Shown piece after piece: positions 15,587 through 24,683 of a stretch of 54,979 nt of DNA (the first letter of the stretch is position 1; each line of letters opens with the position of its first letter). The notes beneath the pieces are model-generated. The model did no database searches. It saw only the letters and a list, made by a program, of their open reading frames with translations, and had not been told where the DNA came from. Origin of the DNA: an uncultured beta proteobacterium (lineage in GTDB: Bacteria; Pseudomonadota; Gammaproteobacteria; Burkholderiales; Burkholderiaceae_B). The stretch covers positions 1 through 54,979 of the forward strand of contig CAIZGG010000277.1 in NCBI GenBank assembly GCA_903932425.1, given 5' to 3'. Both the position numbers and the translations under genes were made by a program.

Positions 15587-18040
15587 ATGACAACTTATAC
15601 AGACGTTTCCCTTTTTCCACGTAACGCCAAGCCCCTGAACAGCTATCGCAAGTTCTGGGCGGCGCGTTTTGGCGTGGCTCCCTTTTTGCCGATGAGTCGC
15701 GACGAGATGACTCAGCTTGGGTGGGATAGCTGCGACATCATCATTGTCACGGGTGATGCCTATGTTGATCACCCTAGTTTTGGCATGGCCGTAATTGGAC
15801 GAATGCTTGAAAACCAAGGGTTTCGCGTTGGCATCATCGCGCAGCCTGATTGGCAAAGTGCCGAACCCTTCAAGGCCTTAGGTCAGCCAAATCTCTTTTT
15901 TGGCGTGACCGCTGGCAACATGGATTCAATGATCAACCGTTATACGGCTGATCGCAAGATACGAAGCGATGATGCGTACACGGCAGGTGACATTGGTGGC
16001 AAGCGCCCAGATCGTGCCGCGATTGTGTACACGCAGCGTTGTAAAGAGGCCTACAAAGAGACCCCAGTGATCTTAGGCGGTATCGAGGGCTCGCTGCGGC
16101 GCATCGCACATTACGACTATTGGTCTGACAAGGTGCGCCGCTCGGTCGTGATCGATAGTAAGTGCGACTTGCTGTTGTATGGCAATGCTGAACGCGCAGT
16201 GGTTGAAATTGCACACCGGCTCGCCGCCAAAGAGCCCATTGCCCAAATGACAGATATTCGCGGCACGGCCTTTATGCGACGCGAAACTCCCGAGGGCTGG
16301 TTTGCGATCGACTCGACAAGTATCGATGCACCTGGCCGTGTCGAAGCGCATGTCAACCCTTATTTAATGATCAGTGAGCAGGCACTCGAGCAGGGCGAAA
16401 GCTGTGCGCGTAACGATGAAGCGCGCGAAGTGGCTGACGCGGCAAATGCTAAAAGCGCGCAGGCAGCTAATGCTAAAACCTTAGGCGCAAACGCAGCAAG
16501 CGCAAAGGCAGCCATCGCTAAGGCCCAAGAGGGTGCGAGATCAGTAGGCAACAGCGAGCGCAGCAGTGGTAAGGGCGCCGCCGGTAAAGGCAACTTAGCC
16601 AGCAACGAAGCTCCCCTCGTGTTTGCGCCAAACCCTGCTCTGCCAACGACTAAAGGCAAGCTCAAGGTGCCGCCGCGTGATCGCAGCGTGATCCGTTTGC
16701 CCTCGTACGAACAAGTGAAGTCTGATCCGGTTTTGTATGCGCACGCCAATCGTGTGCTGCATCTTGAAACCAATCCCGGAAACGCGCGTGCGCTCGTGCA
16801 AGCGCACGGCGAGGGTCGCACCGCACGCGACGTCTGGATTAATCCGCCACCGATTCCGCTCACAACGGCTGAAATGGATCTGGTGTTTGATTTGCCTTAT
16901 GCCCGCAGCCCGCATCCCGTGTATGCGGATGAGAACGGCGGTCACGATGGCGCAACCAAGATCCCCGCTTGGGAGATGATTCGGTTTAGCGTCAACATCA
17001 TGCGCGGCTGCTTTGGTGGGTGTACGTTTTGTTCGATCACCGAGCACGAAGGCCGAATCATTCAAAGTCGCAGTGAAGACTCAGTGATTCGCGAGATCGA
17101 AGATATCCGCGATAAGGTACCCGGCTTTACGGGGGTGATTTCCGATCTTGGTGGCCCAACCGCCAACATGTACCGCATCGGCTGTAAAAGCCCTGAAATT
17201 GAATCGGCCTGTCGCAAGCCAAGTTGTGTGTACCCTGATGTTTGTCAAAATTTAAATACCGATCACAGTTCGTTGATTCATATGTATCGACGTGCTCGCG
17301 CCTTAAAGGGCGTAAAAAAAATATTGATCGGATCGGGCTTGCGTTACGACTTGGCAGTGAAGTCACCAGAATATATTCGTGAACTCGTGACCCATCACGT
17401 CGGTGGCTATTTAAAGATTGCACCTGAGCACACCGAGATGGGGCCTTTGTCTAAGATGATGAAGCCTGGTATCGGTAGCTACGATAAGTTCAAACAAATG
17501 TTTGATCGGTTCAGTGCAGAAGCGGGCAAAAAGCAATTCTTGGTACCGTACTTTATTGCCGCACATCCCGGTACTAGCGATCAAGATATGATGCATCTTG
17601 CGATGTGGCTCAAGAGTCATGGCTTTCGTGCCGATCAAGTACAAACTTTTTATCCTAGCCCAATGGCGACCGCAACTGCGATGTATCACTCGGGGCGCAA
17701 TCCCTTAGGGCGAATCACTCGCACAAGCGAAACGGTTGATATCGTGCGTGGTGATCGCCGTCGCCGCTTGCACAAGGCTTTCTTGCGGTATCACGACCCC
17801 AATAACTGGCCTTTGCTTCGCGAGGCTCTGATGGCAATGGGCCGAGCTGATCTGATCGGCAACGGCAAAAAACATCTGATCCCGTTTCATCAGCCTAGAA
17901 CAGATGGCAGCTATACCAGCGCGCGCCGTAAAAATAGTACTGAATCGACGGTTCGACGACCAGTCGTCCAAGGTAGAGTCTTGACGCAACACACAGGTTT
18001 ACCACCGCGCGGTAAGCCGACCTCCTTTAAGAAAAAGTAG
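15587..18040 (+). CDS. ygiQ: YgiQ-family radical SAM protein
   Basis: 817 residues. The N-terminal YgiQ domain begins [20 protein letters not shown] and [20 protein letters not shown]. The radical SAM core carries the 4Fe-4S motif C475, C479, C482 (GCFGGCTFC). The C-terminal DUF3362-like tail ends in a basic region. A family of unknown reaction, widespread in bacteria. The ATG at 15587 is chosen over an in-frame upstream start because it matches the family N-terminus. Longer than the approximately 740-residue E. coli protein, mainly through an Ala/Lys/Gly-rich low-complexity insertion at about residues 275-345, with repeated ANAK motifs, just before the radical SAM domain. It converges with the next gene, with 6 bp between stops. 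Confidence 0.92.
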   Translation: MTTYTDVSLFPRNAKPLNSYRKFWAARFGVAPFLPMSRDEMTQLGWDSCDIIIVTGDAYVDHPSFGMAVIGRMLENQGFRVGIIAQPDWQSAEPFKALGQPNLFFGVTAGNMDSMINRYTADRKIRSDDAYTAGDIGGKRPDRAAIVYTQRCKEAYKETPVILGGIEGSLRRIAHYDYWSDKVRRSVVIDSKCDLLLYGNAERAVVEIAHRLAAKEPIAQMTDIRGTAFMRRETPEGWFAIDSTSIDAPGRVEAHVNPYLMISEQALEQGESCARNDEAREVADAANAKSAQAANAKTLGANAASAKAAIAKAQEGARSVGNSERSSGKGAAGKGNLASNEAPLVFAPNPALPTTKGKLKVPPRDRSVIRLPSYEQVKSDPVLYAHANRVLHLETNPGNARALVQAHGEGRTARDVWINPPPIPLTTAEMDLVFDLPYARSPHPVYADENGGHDGATKIPAWEMIRFSVNIMRGCFGGCTFCSITEHEGRIIQSRSEDSVIREIEDIRDKVPGFTGVISDLGGPTANMYRIGCKSPEIESACRKPSCVYPDVCQNLNTDHSSLIHMYRRARALKGVKKILIGSGLRYDLAVKSPEYIRELVTHHVGGYLKIAPEHTEMGPLSKMMKPGIGSYDKFKQMFDRFSAEAGKKQFLVPYFIAAHPGTSDQDMMHLAMWLKSHGFRADQVQTFYPSPMATATAMYHSGRNPLGRITRTSETVDIVRGDRRRRLHKAFLRYHDPNNWPLLREALMAMGRADLIGNGKKHLIPFHQPRTDGSYTSARRKNSTESTVRRPVVQGRVLTQHTGLPPRGKPTSFKKK

Positions 18041-18046
18041 CGTTGC

Positions 18047-19135
18047 CTAAACGCTATAGCGTTTGATCATTTCTGGATCCGGGTCGCGTCCGAGACCCGG
18101 CCCGGTTGGTACGGCGATGTAGCCATCCTTAACCTCAATTGCGTCTCCAAGCGGATTGGCGCCCAAGTCGGCAAACGAGTATTCAATCATGGGCGTGTGC
18201 GCGAGCGATGCGGCAATATGAACGCTCGCTAGTAACCCGGGGCCAAAGTAGGGGCAGTGCGGGGTCATCACAACGTTGTGTTGCCGCGCTATTGCGGCGA
18301 TTTCCATCATCGGCGAGATCCCGCCAATTTTTGTTACGCTCGGTTGCGCAATATCCACGGCGCCCGCTTTAAACATTTGCTCAAAGTTCTTGACGCTCAT
18401 GGCGTTCTCGCCCGCCGCGATTTTTAAACCGCTCTGGGCTCTGACTTGAGCAAGGCTCTCAAAATCTTCGGGCGGCCAGATGGGTTCTTCGAACCAGCTC
18501 AGGTTGTAGGGGCGAACCGAATCGGCAACGGCCAAGGCTTCTTTCACAGACCAAGGGCAATTGACGTCCATCATCAGGTCAATGTTTGGGCCAATAGCCT
18601 CCCGCGCTGCCTTGACTTGCGCAGCGCCAAGCTCGTGAAGTTTGACGGCCCCATAGCCACGCTCAACGACGCGCGCGCTGTTTTCACCGACTAGGCCAGG
18701 ATCGGTATAGCGCATCAAACTTGCGTAGCAGGGCAGGCGGGAGGCTTTAGCACCACCCAGCAAGGCGGACACGGGCTTGCCTACCGCTTTACCTGCAATA
18801 TCCCAAAGAGCGATATCCAGCCCCGATAGTGCGAAAACCATTGGACCCGTGCGCCCAACGATATGAAGCTTTCTGTTGAGGTCTTCCATCAAGGCAGGGA
18901 TATTGGTCTCGTCACGGCCTAACGCAAGGGGGGCTACCATCGAATGGATTGCGGCTCGTGTGGCGGGCCAGATGCCAAAGCCAAAGGCCTCACCCCAGCC
19001 AACGATACCGGCGTCGGTCTCGACGCGAACCAGAAGGATTTCCATTGAACGGTCAAGCCCTGCGAACTTTGGACGCGGGCCATAGATTTCGAAGGGGAGG
19101 CTTAAAGCGAAGGTGTCGATCTTTCTAATTGTCAT
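18047..19135 (-). CDS. Enolase-superfamily enzyme (mandelate racemase / muconate lactonizing type)
   Basis: 362 residues, full length. N-terminal capping domain (1-125) and a beta/alpha barrel. Metal ligands: D190 (MMDVN), E216 (FEEP) and E243 (AGENA). The base on strand 2 lies in a KxH motif (K165, H167), and H293 (TPHCPYFGPG) with E318 matches the mandelate racemase subgroup. The aspartate that normally pairs with this histidine (QPD) is serine here (QPSVTK, S266). It probably abstracts the alpha-proton of a carboxylate, acting as a racemase or sugar-acid dehydratase. The substrate is not predictable. The Bug receptor gene directly downstream on the same strand (14-bp gap) suggests the imported carboxylate is the substrate. 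Confidence 0.88.
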   Translation of the reverse strand: MTIRKIDTFALSLPFEIYGPRPKFAGLDRSMEILLVRVETDAGIVGWGEAFGFGIWPATRAAIHSMVAPLALGRDETNIPALMEDLNRKLHIVGRTGPMVFALSGLDIALWDIAGKAVGKPVSALLGGAKASRLPCYASLMRYTDPGLVGENSARVVERGYGAVKLHELGAAQVKAAREAIGPNIDLMMDVNCPWSVKEALAVADSVRPYNLSWFEEPIWPPEDFESLAQVRAQSGLKIAAGENAMSVKNFEQMFKAGAVDIAQPSVTKIGGISPMMEIAAIARQHNVVMTPHCPYFGPGLLASVHIAASLAHTPMIEYSFADLGANPLGDAIEVKDGYIAVPTGPGLGRDPDPEMIKRYSV

Positions 19136-19149
19136 GAGGTTTTTTCTAC

Positions 19150-20139
19150 TTATTCAACTTTAATGTTGGCATCCTTGATAATCTTCGCCCACTTCGTAAT
19201 TTCTGAAGGGATCCAAGTGGCAAAGTCATTTGGCGAGCCACCAACAGTCACAAAGCCCTGCTGCTTGAGCTTGGCTTGAAGCTCTGGTGTTTTCAAGGCT
19301 CGATTAACAGCTGTGTTGACACGCCTCACATAATCGTCGGGCGTGCCCAAAGGCGCTATTAAGCCGTTGATCGTGCTGGCATCCACCTTGGGCAAGCCGC
19401 CTTGGGCAAACGTTGCAATATCGGGAAAGAGGTCACTGCGCTCTTTACTGGTGATCGCCAACGCACGCACGCGGCCCGCATCGAGCATGGCCTTCGAACC
19501 CGTCTGCGTTGAAAACATCGCAGTAGTTTGCCCACCGACAAGTTGTGTAATCGCTTCGCTTGCACCTTTGAAAGGGATATTCAGCATTTGAATATCAGCC
19601 TGAACTTTAAACTGCTCTGCCGCCAAATGCGCGCCCGTGCCTTGACCCGCAGAGCCAAAAGTAATTTTGCCTGCGTTTGTTTTTGCATAGGCAATAAATT
19701 CTTGTATGGTCTTTGCTGGCAACAATGGGTTCACCAACAGGATCAAAGGCGAGGTTGCAATAAAGACAATAGGGGTGAAGTCTTTTAGCGTGTCGTAAGG
19801 TAACTTCGCGAGCAAACTTGGGTTGGTAATAAATGCAGCATCAATCATGCCAATCGTCAGGCCGTCTGGCTCTGCCTTGGCTACTGCAAGCGTGCCAATC
19901 GTACTGCCCGCGCCCGCACGATTTTCAACCACAGCTTGTTGACTGAATTCGTCGCCTACGTAGGGTGCAATCAAGCGCGCCAGGGCGTCTGTGGCACCGC
20001 CCGGCCCGTAGGGCACGATGATCCGTATGGATTTTGCGATCGTTGTTTGAGCGTAGGTCTCAGGCGTGAACAGCAGTATGAGTGGTGTGATGCATTGCAG
20101 CAACTTGCAGCGCCAGCGCTGCTTAAGCGGATGGTTCAA
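19150..20139 (-). CDS. Bug (TctC-type) periplasmic receptor 1
   Basis: 329 residues from a TTG at 20139 that follows GGAG. The longer frame from 20184 is possible but starts with an uncharged, non-signal N-terminus. Signal peptide to TYAQ. Family motifs: IRIIVPYGPGGATDALARLI, the receptor NRAGAGSTIGTLAVAKAEPDG, and LPYDTLKDFTPI with VPFKGA-like NIPFKGASEAITQLVGG. Bug receptors bind carboxylates, amides or nicotinate-like molecules for tripartite tricarboxylate transporters; no TctA/TctB is encoded here. It sits just downstream of the enolase-superfamily gene on the same strand, in operon-like spacing. Confidence 0.93.
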   Translation of the reverse strand: MNHPLKQRWRCKLLQCITPLILLFTPETYAQTTIAKSIRIIVPYGPGGATDALARLIAPYVGDEFSQQAVVENRAGAGSTIGTLAVAKAEPDGLTIGMIDAAFITNPSLLAKLPYDTLKDFTPIVFIATSPLILLVNPLLPAKTIQEFIAYAKTNAGKITFGSAGQGTGAHLAAEQFKVQADIQMLNIPFKGASEAITQLVGGQTTAMFSTQTGSKAMLDAGRVRALAITSKERSDLFPDIATFAQGGLPKVDASTINGLIAPLGTPDDYVRRVNTAVNRALKTPELQAKLKQQGFVTVGGSPNDFATWIPSEITKWAKIIKDANIKVE

Positions 20140-20220
20140 GGTAATGTCTCCGAGCCGACAGCATGATGTTTTTTGGTATAGCATAACCGCGATCGCCTAA
20201 AGTAAAACGAAAGAGACGCC

Positions 20221-20592
20221 ATGAATAAAATAATCTTGCTTTGCTCGCTTCTGTTGTTGTCTGGCTGCGCGACTAAAGAATACCTGCAAGCGCAAGACGA
20301 ATGTTCGCCAAACGCTTATCGGCAATTTCCGCCCAACACCATACAGCGGTATGTGCCGCGTACGACGGCGGTCAGGGTTCCAACTGGCGGATCAAAGTGC
20401 GAAAGTTATAACGAAGACAATCGTGTCAAAACGAAATGTGAGCCTGAGATGCGAACCGAGTACCGCACATATCAGTCTTTAGAGTTTGTCGATATCAATG
20501 CTGAACCGCGCGATGCTGTGATGCGAAACTGTACTCGCCAGTTGTGTGTTGAACGTTTTGGAAATCCAGAGTGCAAAGCGCCCGGTGCTTGA
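20221..20592 (+). CDS. Small putative lipoprotein
   Basis: 123 residues. The signal peptide has a lipobox LLLLSGC (Cys16), so it is likely lipid-anchored in the envelope. The mature part is hydrophilic, cysteine-rich (CSPN, KCESYN, KCEPEM, RNCTRQLCVERFG, PECKAP) and ends soon after. The even spacing of cysteines suggests disulphide bonds. No family recognised. Opens away from the Bug gene with a short shared leader. Confidence 0.7.
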   Translation: MNKIILLCSLLLLSGCATKEYLQAQDECSPNAYRQFPPNTIQRYVPRTTAVRVPTGGSKCESYNEDNRVKTKCEPEMRTEYRTYQSLEFVDINAEPRDAVMRNCTRQLCVERFGNPECKAPGA

Positions 20593-20731
20593 GCTGTCGG
20601 TCTTAGCTCGCGTTGATTGCTCTGCTAGGTTGGGATTTATTGCGAAGATGGTATGCAAAAAATTGGCATGAAATTTGCTGCACTCAAACGAGGCGCGCTC
20701 TTGGCTACATTGCGCGCATCTTCGGTTAAAC

Positions 20732-20750
20732 GCGCCCCAATATGGGGCGC
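20732..20750 (+). promoter_or_regulatory. GC-rich hairpin in the leader of Bug receptor 2
   Basis: GCGCCCC (20732-20738) pairs perfectly with GGGGCGC (20744-20750) around a five-base loop AATAT, 25 bases before the start codon. It could terminate upstream transcripts, act as an attenuator, or protect the leader. An AT-rich stretch follows, but not a T run. Confidence 0.45.
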
Positions 20751-20775
20751 ATATATTAATTTAAAGGATATTCGT

Positions 20776-21765
20776 ATGCGCTCGCGTGCCTTCATAAGTG
20801 GTGCCATCTTATTGCTGCTCGGCTTGAGCCTATCTGCCCAGCCTGCTCAAGCCCAGACAAATGCCTATCCTGACAAGTCAGTTCGTATCGTGGTTCCCTT
20901 CCCGCCGGGTGGGGCTGCTGATATTTTTGCTCGCTTGATTGGGCAAAAATATACCGAGCTCTGGGGCGGCAAGCATGCGGTTGTGATTGAAAACCGTGCG
21001 GGTGCAGGGGGCGTGATTGGAAGCGAAGTGGCAGCCAAGGCGCCTGCAGACGGCTACACCTTATTGATGGTGACCGTCGGACACGCGTTAAACCCTTATG
21101 TGTACGCGAAACTTCCGTATGACACCCAAAAGGATTTCACACCTGTTGGCGTGATCGCTAATGTCCCAAGCTTGGTTGTGGTCAGCCCGGCCTCTACTGC
21201 GAGTTCCTTAAAAGATTTTCTAGCGAGTGCTAAAAGCAAACCGGCAACCCTGACGTTTGCGAGTTCGGGTGCAGGTACGACTAGCCATATCGGTGCTGCA
21301 TTGATGGAGTCGATGGGCGGCATTGAGATGGTTCATGTGCCGTATAAAGGCGCAGCGCCGGCACTGCAGGATGTCATGGGAGAGCGGGTCGATATGTCTG
21401 TCGACATTATTTTGTCGTCTCTACCCTTGGTTCAAGGTGGCAAGCTCAAGGCCTTGGCCGTCACAAGCCCCCAACGTTCGCCACTCTTGCCTAACGTGCC
21501 TACAGTTGCCGAGTCGGGTTTGCCTGGCTATGACTTTATGGCGTGGTACATGCTGGTCGCACCGGCGGGCGTACCAGAGCCCATTCTGCTCAAGCTCAAT
21601 GAGGATTTAAGAAAAATTGCGGCGATCCCAGAGGTTCGATCACGTATTGAAAGCATGGGTGGGGTGGTGGCAAGCCCAAGCTTAAATGAGGTGCGCGCGC
21701 AATTGAATGGCGAGTTCGACCGTTGGGCTAAGGTCTCTAAAGAGAGAAATATCAAAGTTGATTGA
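20776..21765 (+). CDS. Bug (TctC-type) periplasmic receptor 2
   Basis: 329 residues. ATG at 20776 after AAAGGA, with signal peptide ending PAQAQ. Canonical receptor motifs: VRIVVPFPPGGAADIFARLI, VIENRAGAGGVIGSEVAAKA, LPYDTQKDFTPVG and VPYKGAAPALQDVMGERVD. No TctAB nearby. Upstream in-frame codons lack a signal-peptide character and are excluded. The following gene encodes a PuuE-like deacetylase on the same strand (147-bp gap), a possible functional partner. Confidence 0.94.
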   Translation: MRSRAFISGAILLLLGLSLSAQPAQAQTNAYPDKSVRIVVPFPPGGAADIFARLIGQKYTELWGGKHAVVIENRAGAGGVIGSEVAAKAPADGYTLLMVTVGHALNPYVYAKLPYDTQKDFTPVGVIANVPSLVVVSPASTASSLKDFLASAKSKPATLTFASSGAGTTSHIGAALMESMGGIEMVHVPYKGAAPALQDVMGERVDMSVDIILSSLPLVQGGKLKALAVTSPQRSPLLPNVPTVAESGLPGYDFMAWYMLVAPAGVPEPILLKLNEDLRKIAAIPEVRSRIESMGGVVASPSLNEVRAQLNGEFDRWAKVSKERNIKVD

Positions 21766-21912
21766 AAACGTCTTTGTACAAGCCTCGACATTCGTGCTGA
21801 GGTCTGACAGAAAAAAGATGATCACGCTTGCTCTGTCTTGAACGAAAAGGCTCGAGCGAAGAAAAACCATAGCCTCGGCTCTGAAAGCGAGGTTTCACAG
21901 AGAAAAAAGATA

Positions 21913-22797
21913 ATGAAGAAACGTGATTTGTTTGGCTACGGGAATATCGCGCCAAGTGTAAAGTGGCCAAACCAAAAACGTGTTGCTGTATCTTTCGTCT
22001 TGAACTTTGAAGAGGGTGGCGAGTTCTCAATGGCAGACGGAGATCCCGTCAACGAGGCTGTATATGAAGTAATCGATCGACAAGCGCAGATCGATCCCTG
22101 TATAGATTCTCACTTTGAGTATGGCACGCGAGTCGGGTATTGGCGCATCGCCGAATTGTTCGAACGCTTTGGCGCTAACTTCACACTCAGTTCTTGTTGC
22201 CGCGCAGTTGAGCGTTCACCTTGGCTGGTGCAAGATGCTGTCAAGCGTGGTCACGAGATTTCTGCGCATGGTTATCGTTGGGAGCGCCACGTTGCGATGG
22301 ATGAGGCCACTGAACGTCAGTCGATCATGGCAACCATCAAAGCCATCGAGCAGGCTAGCGGCAAGCCACCAGTCGGTTGGCATACAAGGTCTAGCCCAAG
22401 CCCCAACACGCGTCGGATACTGTCCGAGCTAGGTTTTTTATACGACAGTGATGCGTATAACGACGACACGCCTTACTTCGTTGACGTTGGTGCAAAGAAG
22501 CATTTGGTCTTGCCCTATGCGTTTGACACGAATGATATGCACTTTCAGCATAGTGATCGCTTCACAACTGCAGAGCAATTTAGTCAATATGTTTGTGAGG
22601 CGTACGACTGGTTAGAACAAGAAGGGCAGGCCTGGCCGCGCATGTTGTCGATTGGATTGCATCTGCGCATGATTGCCCGGCCGGGTCGGATAGGGGCAGT
22701 GCAGCGCATACTGAGTCACCTTCAACAACGTGACTCGGCATGGATCACGACACGCAGCCAAATTGCTCAACATTGGCTGGCGCACAGCAAGCGTTGA
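21913..22797 (+). CDS. Polysaccharide deacetylase-fold protein (PuuE allantoinase-like)
   Basis: 294 residues. NodB-homology deacetylase fold resembling the metal-dependent PuuE branch, which includes a non-canonical allantoinase: start KKRDLFGYGNIAPSVKWPNQ, VAVSFVLNFEEGGEFSMADG, YGTRVGYWRIAELFERFGAN, GHEISAHGYRWERH and a closing GLHLRMIARPGRI. The expected metal and catalytic residues of the NodB core are visible as NFEEGG and SAHGYRW. Ribosome site is weak, but the ATG at 21913 fits the family N-terminus. It probably hydrolyses a C-N bond in a small amide or ureide rather than a polysaccharide. Substrate unproven. Confidence 0.8.
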   Translation: MKKRDLFGYGNIAPSVKWPNQKRVAVSFVLNFEEGGEFSMADGDPVNEAVYEVIDRQAQIDPCIDSHFEYGTRVGYWRIAELFERFGANFTLSSCCRAVERSPWLVQDAVKRGHEISAHGYRWERHVAMDEATERQSIMATIKAIEQASGKPPVGWHTRSSPSPNTRRILSELGFLYDSDAYNDDTPYFVDVGAKKHLVLPYAFDTNDMHFQHSDRFTTAEQFSQYVCEAYDWLEQEGQAWPRMLSIGLHLRMIARPGRIGAVQRILSHLQQRDSAWITTRSQIAQHWLAHSKR

Positions 22798-22969
22798 GTT
22801 GAGCGGCGTGGCGTGGCGGTGCGTGTGTCGCCGCTTAAAGCTAACACTTCAATTGATAGCCGGTTCGAGTTACAGTGTCGGCTGGCAGTACAACAATCAC
22901 ATAATAGGTCAGGTCAGGCTCGAGTCTATAAATTGATTCGGGGGGGCCATAGGCCATCGGAGACGAAAA

Positions 22970-24547
22970 ATGAAGACGACCAAACTGGCGCTCGGTGCCT
23001 CTTTAACTTTGGCGGCTTCGCTGCCGCTTGTCGCAGCGGCCGCAATCACAGAATTTGCGATTAAGTCGACACAAGCTTACGGTGATTTTTCTGCCGGAAA
23101 ATTTGTTCGTATTGAAGCTGAAGCTTTTGGTGAGTTGTCGCCCGCTGAGCCGATCCCCGGGCTTGATCAGGCACCTCGCAACGCGCGCGGGCTTGTTGAG
23201 TATCGCACGCCTGTGACTTTAATCATTCCCGAGTCACCGCGTACCGGCAATGGCAACTTGTTGATCGACGTGCCCAACCGCGGTCGCCCAATTACCCACG
23301 GGCTATACAACAGTCCTCGCGCCCGCCCGCTTGCGATCGGTTCGCTTGACCAAGGAAATGGATTTTTGCAAAACCGAGGCTGGTCAGTCGCAGTCGTGCA
23401 ATGGGAGCAGGGGGAAGGCCCCGTATTTCCGACATTTACGGATAGCAAGGGTGGCAAGCTCTACGCCGAAGGCGTGGGGTTCGCTGCGGTGCGCGACATC
23501 ACCCTGTTTTTACGTGACGCACGCGCAGGCAACCCACTAGCCGGCGCAATTGAGCGCACCTATGCGGTGGGCTATTCGCAAACAGGGCGTTTCTTAAAAA
23601 GCTTTTTGCTCAATGGCTTCAATCAGCTAGAGGGCAAAACGGTGTTTGATGGTTTACACATTACACAAGCTGGGGCTGGCCAATTGCCGTTGCTCGCCGC
23701 GGGGCCAGGGCCTGGCTCAGTCGCTTGGCAAACTCCCAGTCACACAGAGTCCGAATTGCGTGGCGTACACGAAGAGCCCTTTACTTACGCCGACACCATG
23801 AAGGTTGCACAAGCAAAGTATCGCCAGCTTCCACGTGTGGTGGTGAATCACGCTTACAACGACTATCTTGGTGGTCGTGCGGCGCTGACGCGCACGGGGG
23901 CCAATGGTATCGTTGACTTGCCGCAGCCCGACAACGTTCGCATGTTCGATATCTCGGGCTCGCCGCATATAAATGGCCGCGATAAAAACGCAGAGTGCAC
24001 TGAACCTCCGGGTCAGATTGACTGGGCACCGGCAGTGCGCGCGCAACTGATTGTTCTGGATGAGTGGGTGCGAGGCAAGACACCGCCGGATAGTCGCCTC
24101 TTTGAACTTGAAGCACGTCTGAGCGACCCCGAGGTATTTCAGGCACCGAACTTTCTTGCCGGCGCGATGGTGATGGTGCCTAAGCGTGATCTGGATGGTA
24201 ATGCCATGACTGGTGTCGTGTTGCCCGATATTGCTGTGCCAATTGCGAGCCATGGCTATATGAATGCACCGCTGACTGTGCAGGCGTGTCGTCAAAGCGG
24301 TACGTATAGGCCTTTTGCGAAAACTACCGCACAGCGAAAATCTGATGATGCGCGTCTTGCGCTTGATGCTCGGTATCCCGGCGGTATTAATGAATATTTG
24401 ACAAAGATACGTATGGCGACTCGAGCACTTGTTGCAGACCGGTTGCTACTTGCAGAAGATGCGAGTGTGATTGAAAACGCGGCTGCCGAAAACCTTGCAT
24501 TTACACCCACTAAACCGCGTGCACGGGGTGCTACGACGGCTCGGTGA
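22970..24547 (+). CDS. Secreted alpha/beta-hydrolase domain protein (Abhydrolase_10-like)
   Basis: 525 residues with a signal peptide (to about residue 25, LVAAAA). N-terminal beta-rich region (residues 30-100), then YRTPVTLIIPESPRTGNGNL and LIDVPNRGRP. The nucleophile elbow is GYSQTGRF (Ser in GxSxxG), a family-specific pattern for the large secreted hydrolase group Abhydrolase_10. The acid and base residues would lie toward the C-terminus (VNHAYNDYLGGRAAL, SPHINGRDKN). Preceded by GGAG. It may hydrolyse esters or lactones in the periplasm. Gene neighbours suggest an oligotrophic scavenging role, but no substrate is indicated. Confidence 0.78.
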   Translation: MKTTKLALGASLTLAASLPLVAAAAITEFAIKSTQAYGDFSAGKFVRIEAEAFGELSPAEPIPGLDQAPRNARGLVEYRTPVTLIIPESPRTGNGNLLIDVPNRGRPITHGLYNSPRARPLAIGSLDQGNGFLQNRGWSVAVVQWEQGEGPVFPTFTDSKGGKLYAEGVGFAAVRDITLFLRDARAGNPLAGAIERTYAVGYSQTGRFLKSFLLNGFNQLEGKTVFDGLHITQAGAGQLPLLAAGPGPGSVAWQTPSHTESELRGVHEEPFTYADTMKVAQAKYRQLPRVVVNHAYNDYLGGRAALTRTGANGIVDLPQPDNVRMFDISGSPHINGRDKNAECTEPPGQIDWAPAVRAQLIVLDEWVRGKTPPDSRLFELEARLSDPEVFQAPNFLAGAMVMVPKRDLDGNAMTGVVLPDIAVPIASHGYMNAPLTVQACRQSGTYRPFAKTTAQRKSDDARLALDARYPGGINEYLTKIRMATRALVADRLLLAEDASVIENAAAENLAFTPTKPRARGATTAR

Positions 24548-24683
24548 TGCTTTTTGAGGATCGGTTTAGGCTAAAGCCCCAGGCATACATGCTATCTTTA
24601 GTCTTCATCGATAATCCTTTCATCGTAGCCATGATGACGTTCGCTCTTCTGAACGGCTTCAGGCTAAGCTTAGTCAAAGATAA

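Noticed and set aside
22802-22835. AGCGGCG/CGCCGCT hairpin after the PuuE-like gene as a terminator
   Set aside because: The loop is 20 bases and no T run follows; only weakly supported.
22861-22890. GGTTCGAGTT resembling a tRNA T-loop in the gap before the alpha/beta-hydrolase gene
   Set aside because: No flanking 5-bp T stem, anticodon arm or acceptor stem can be formed around it.
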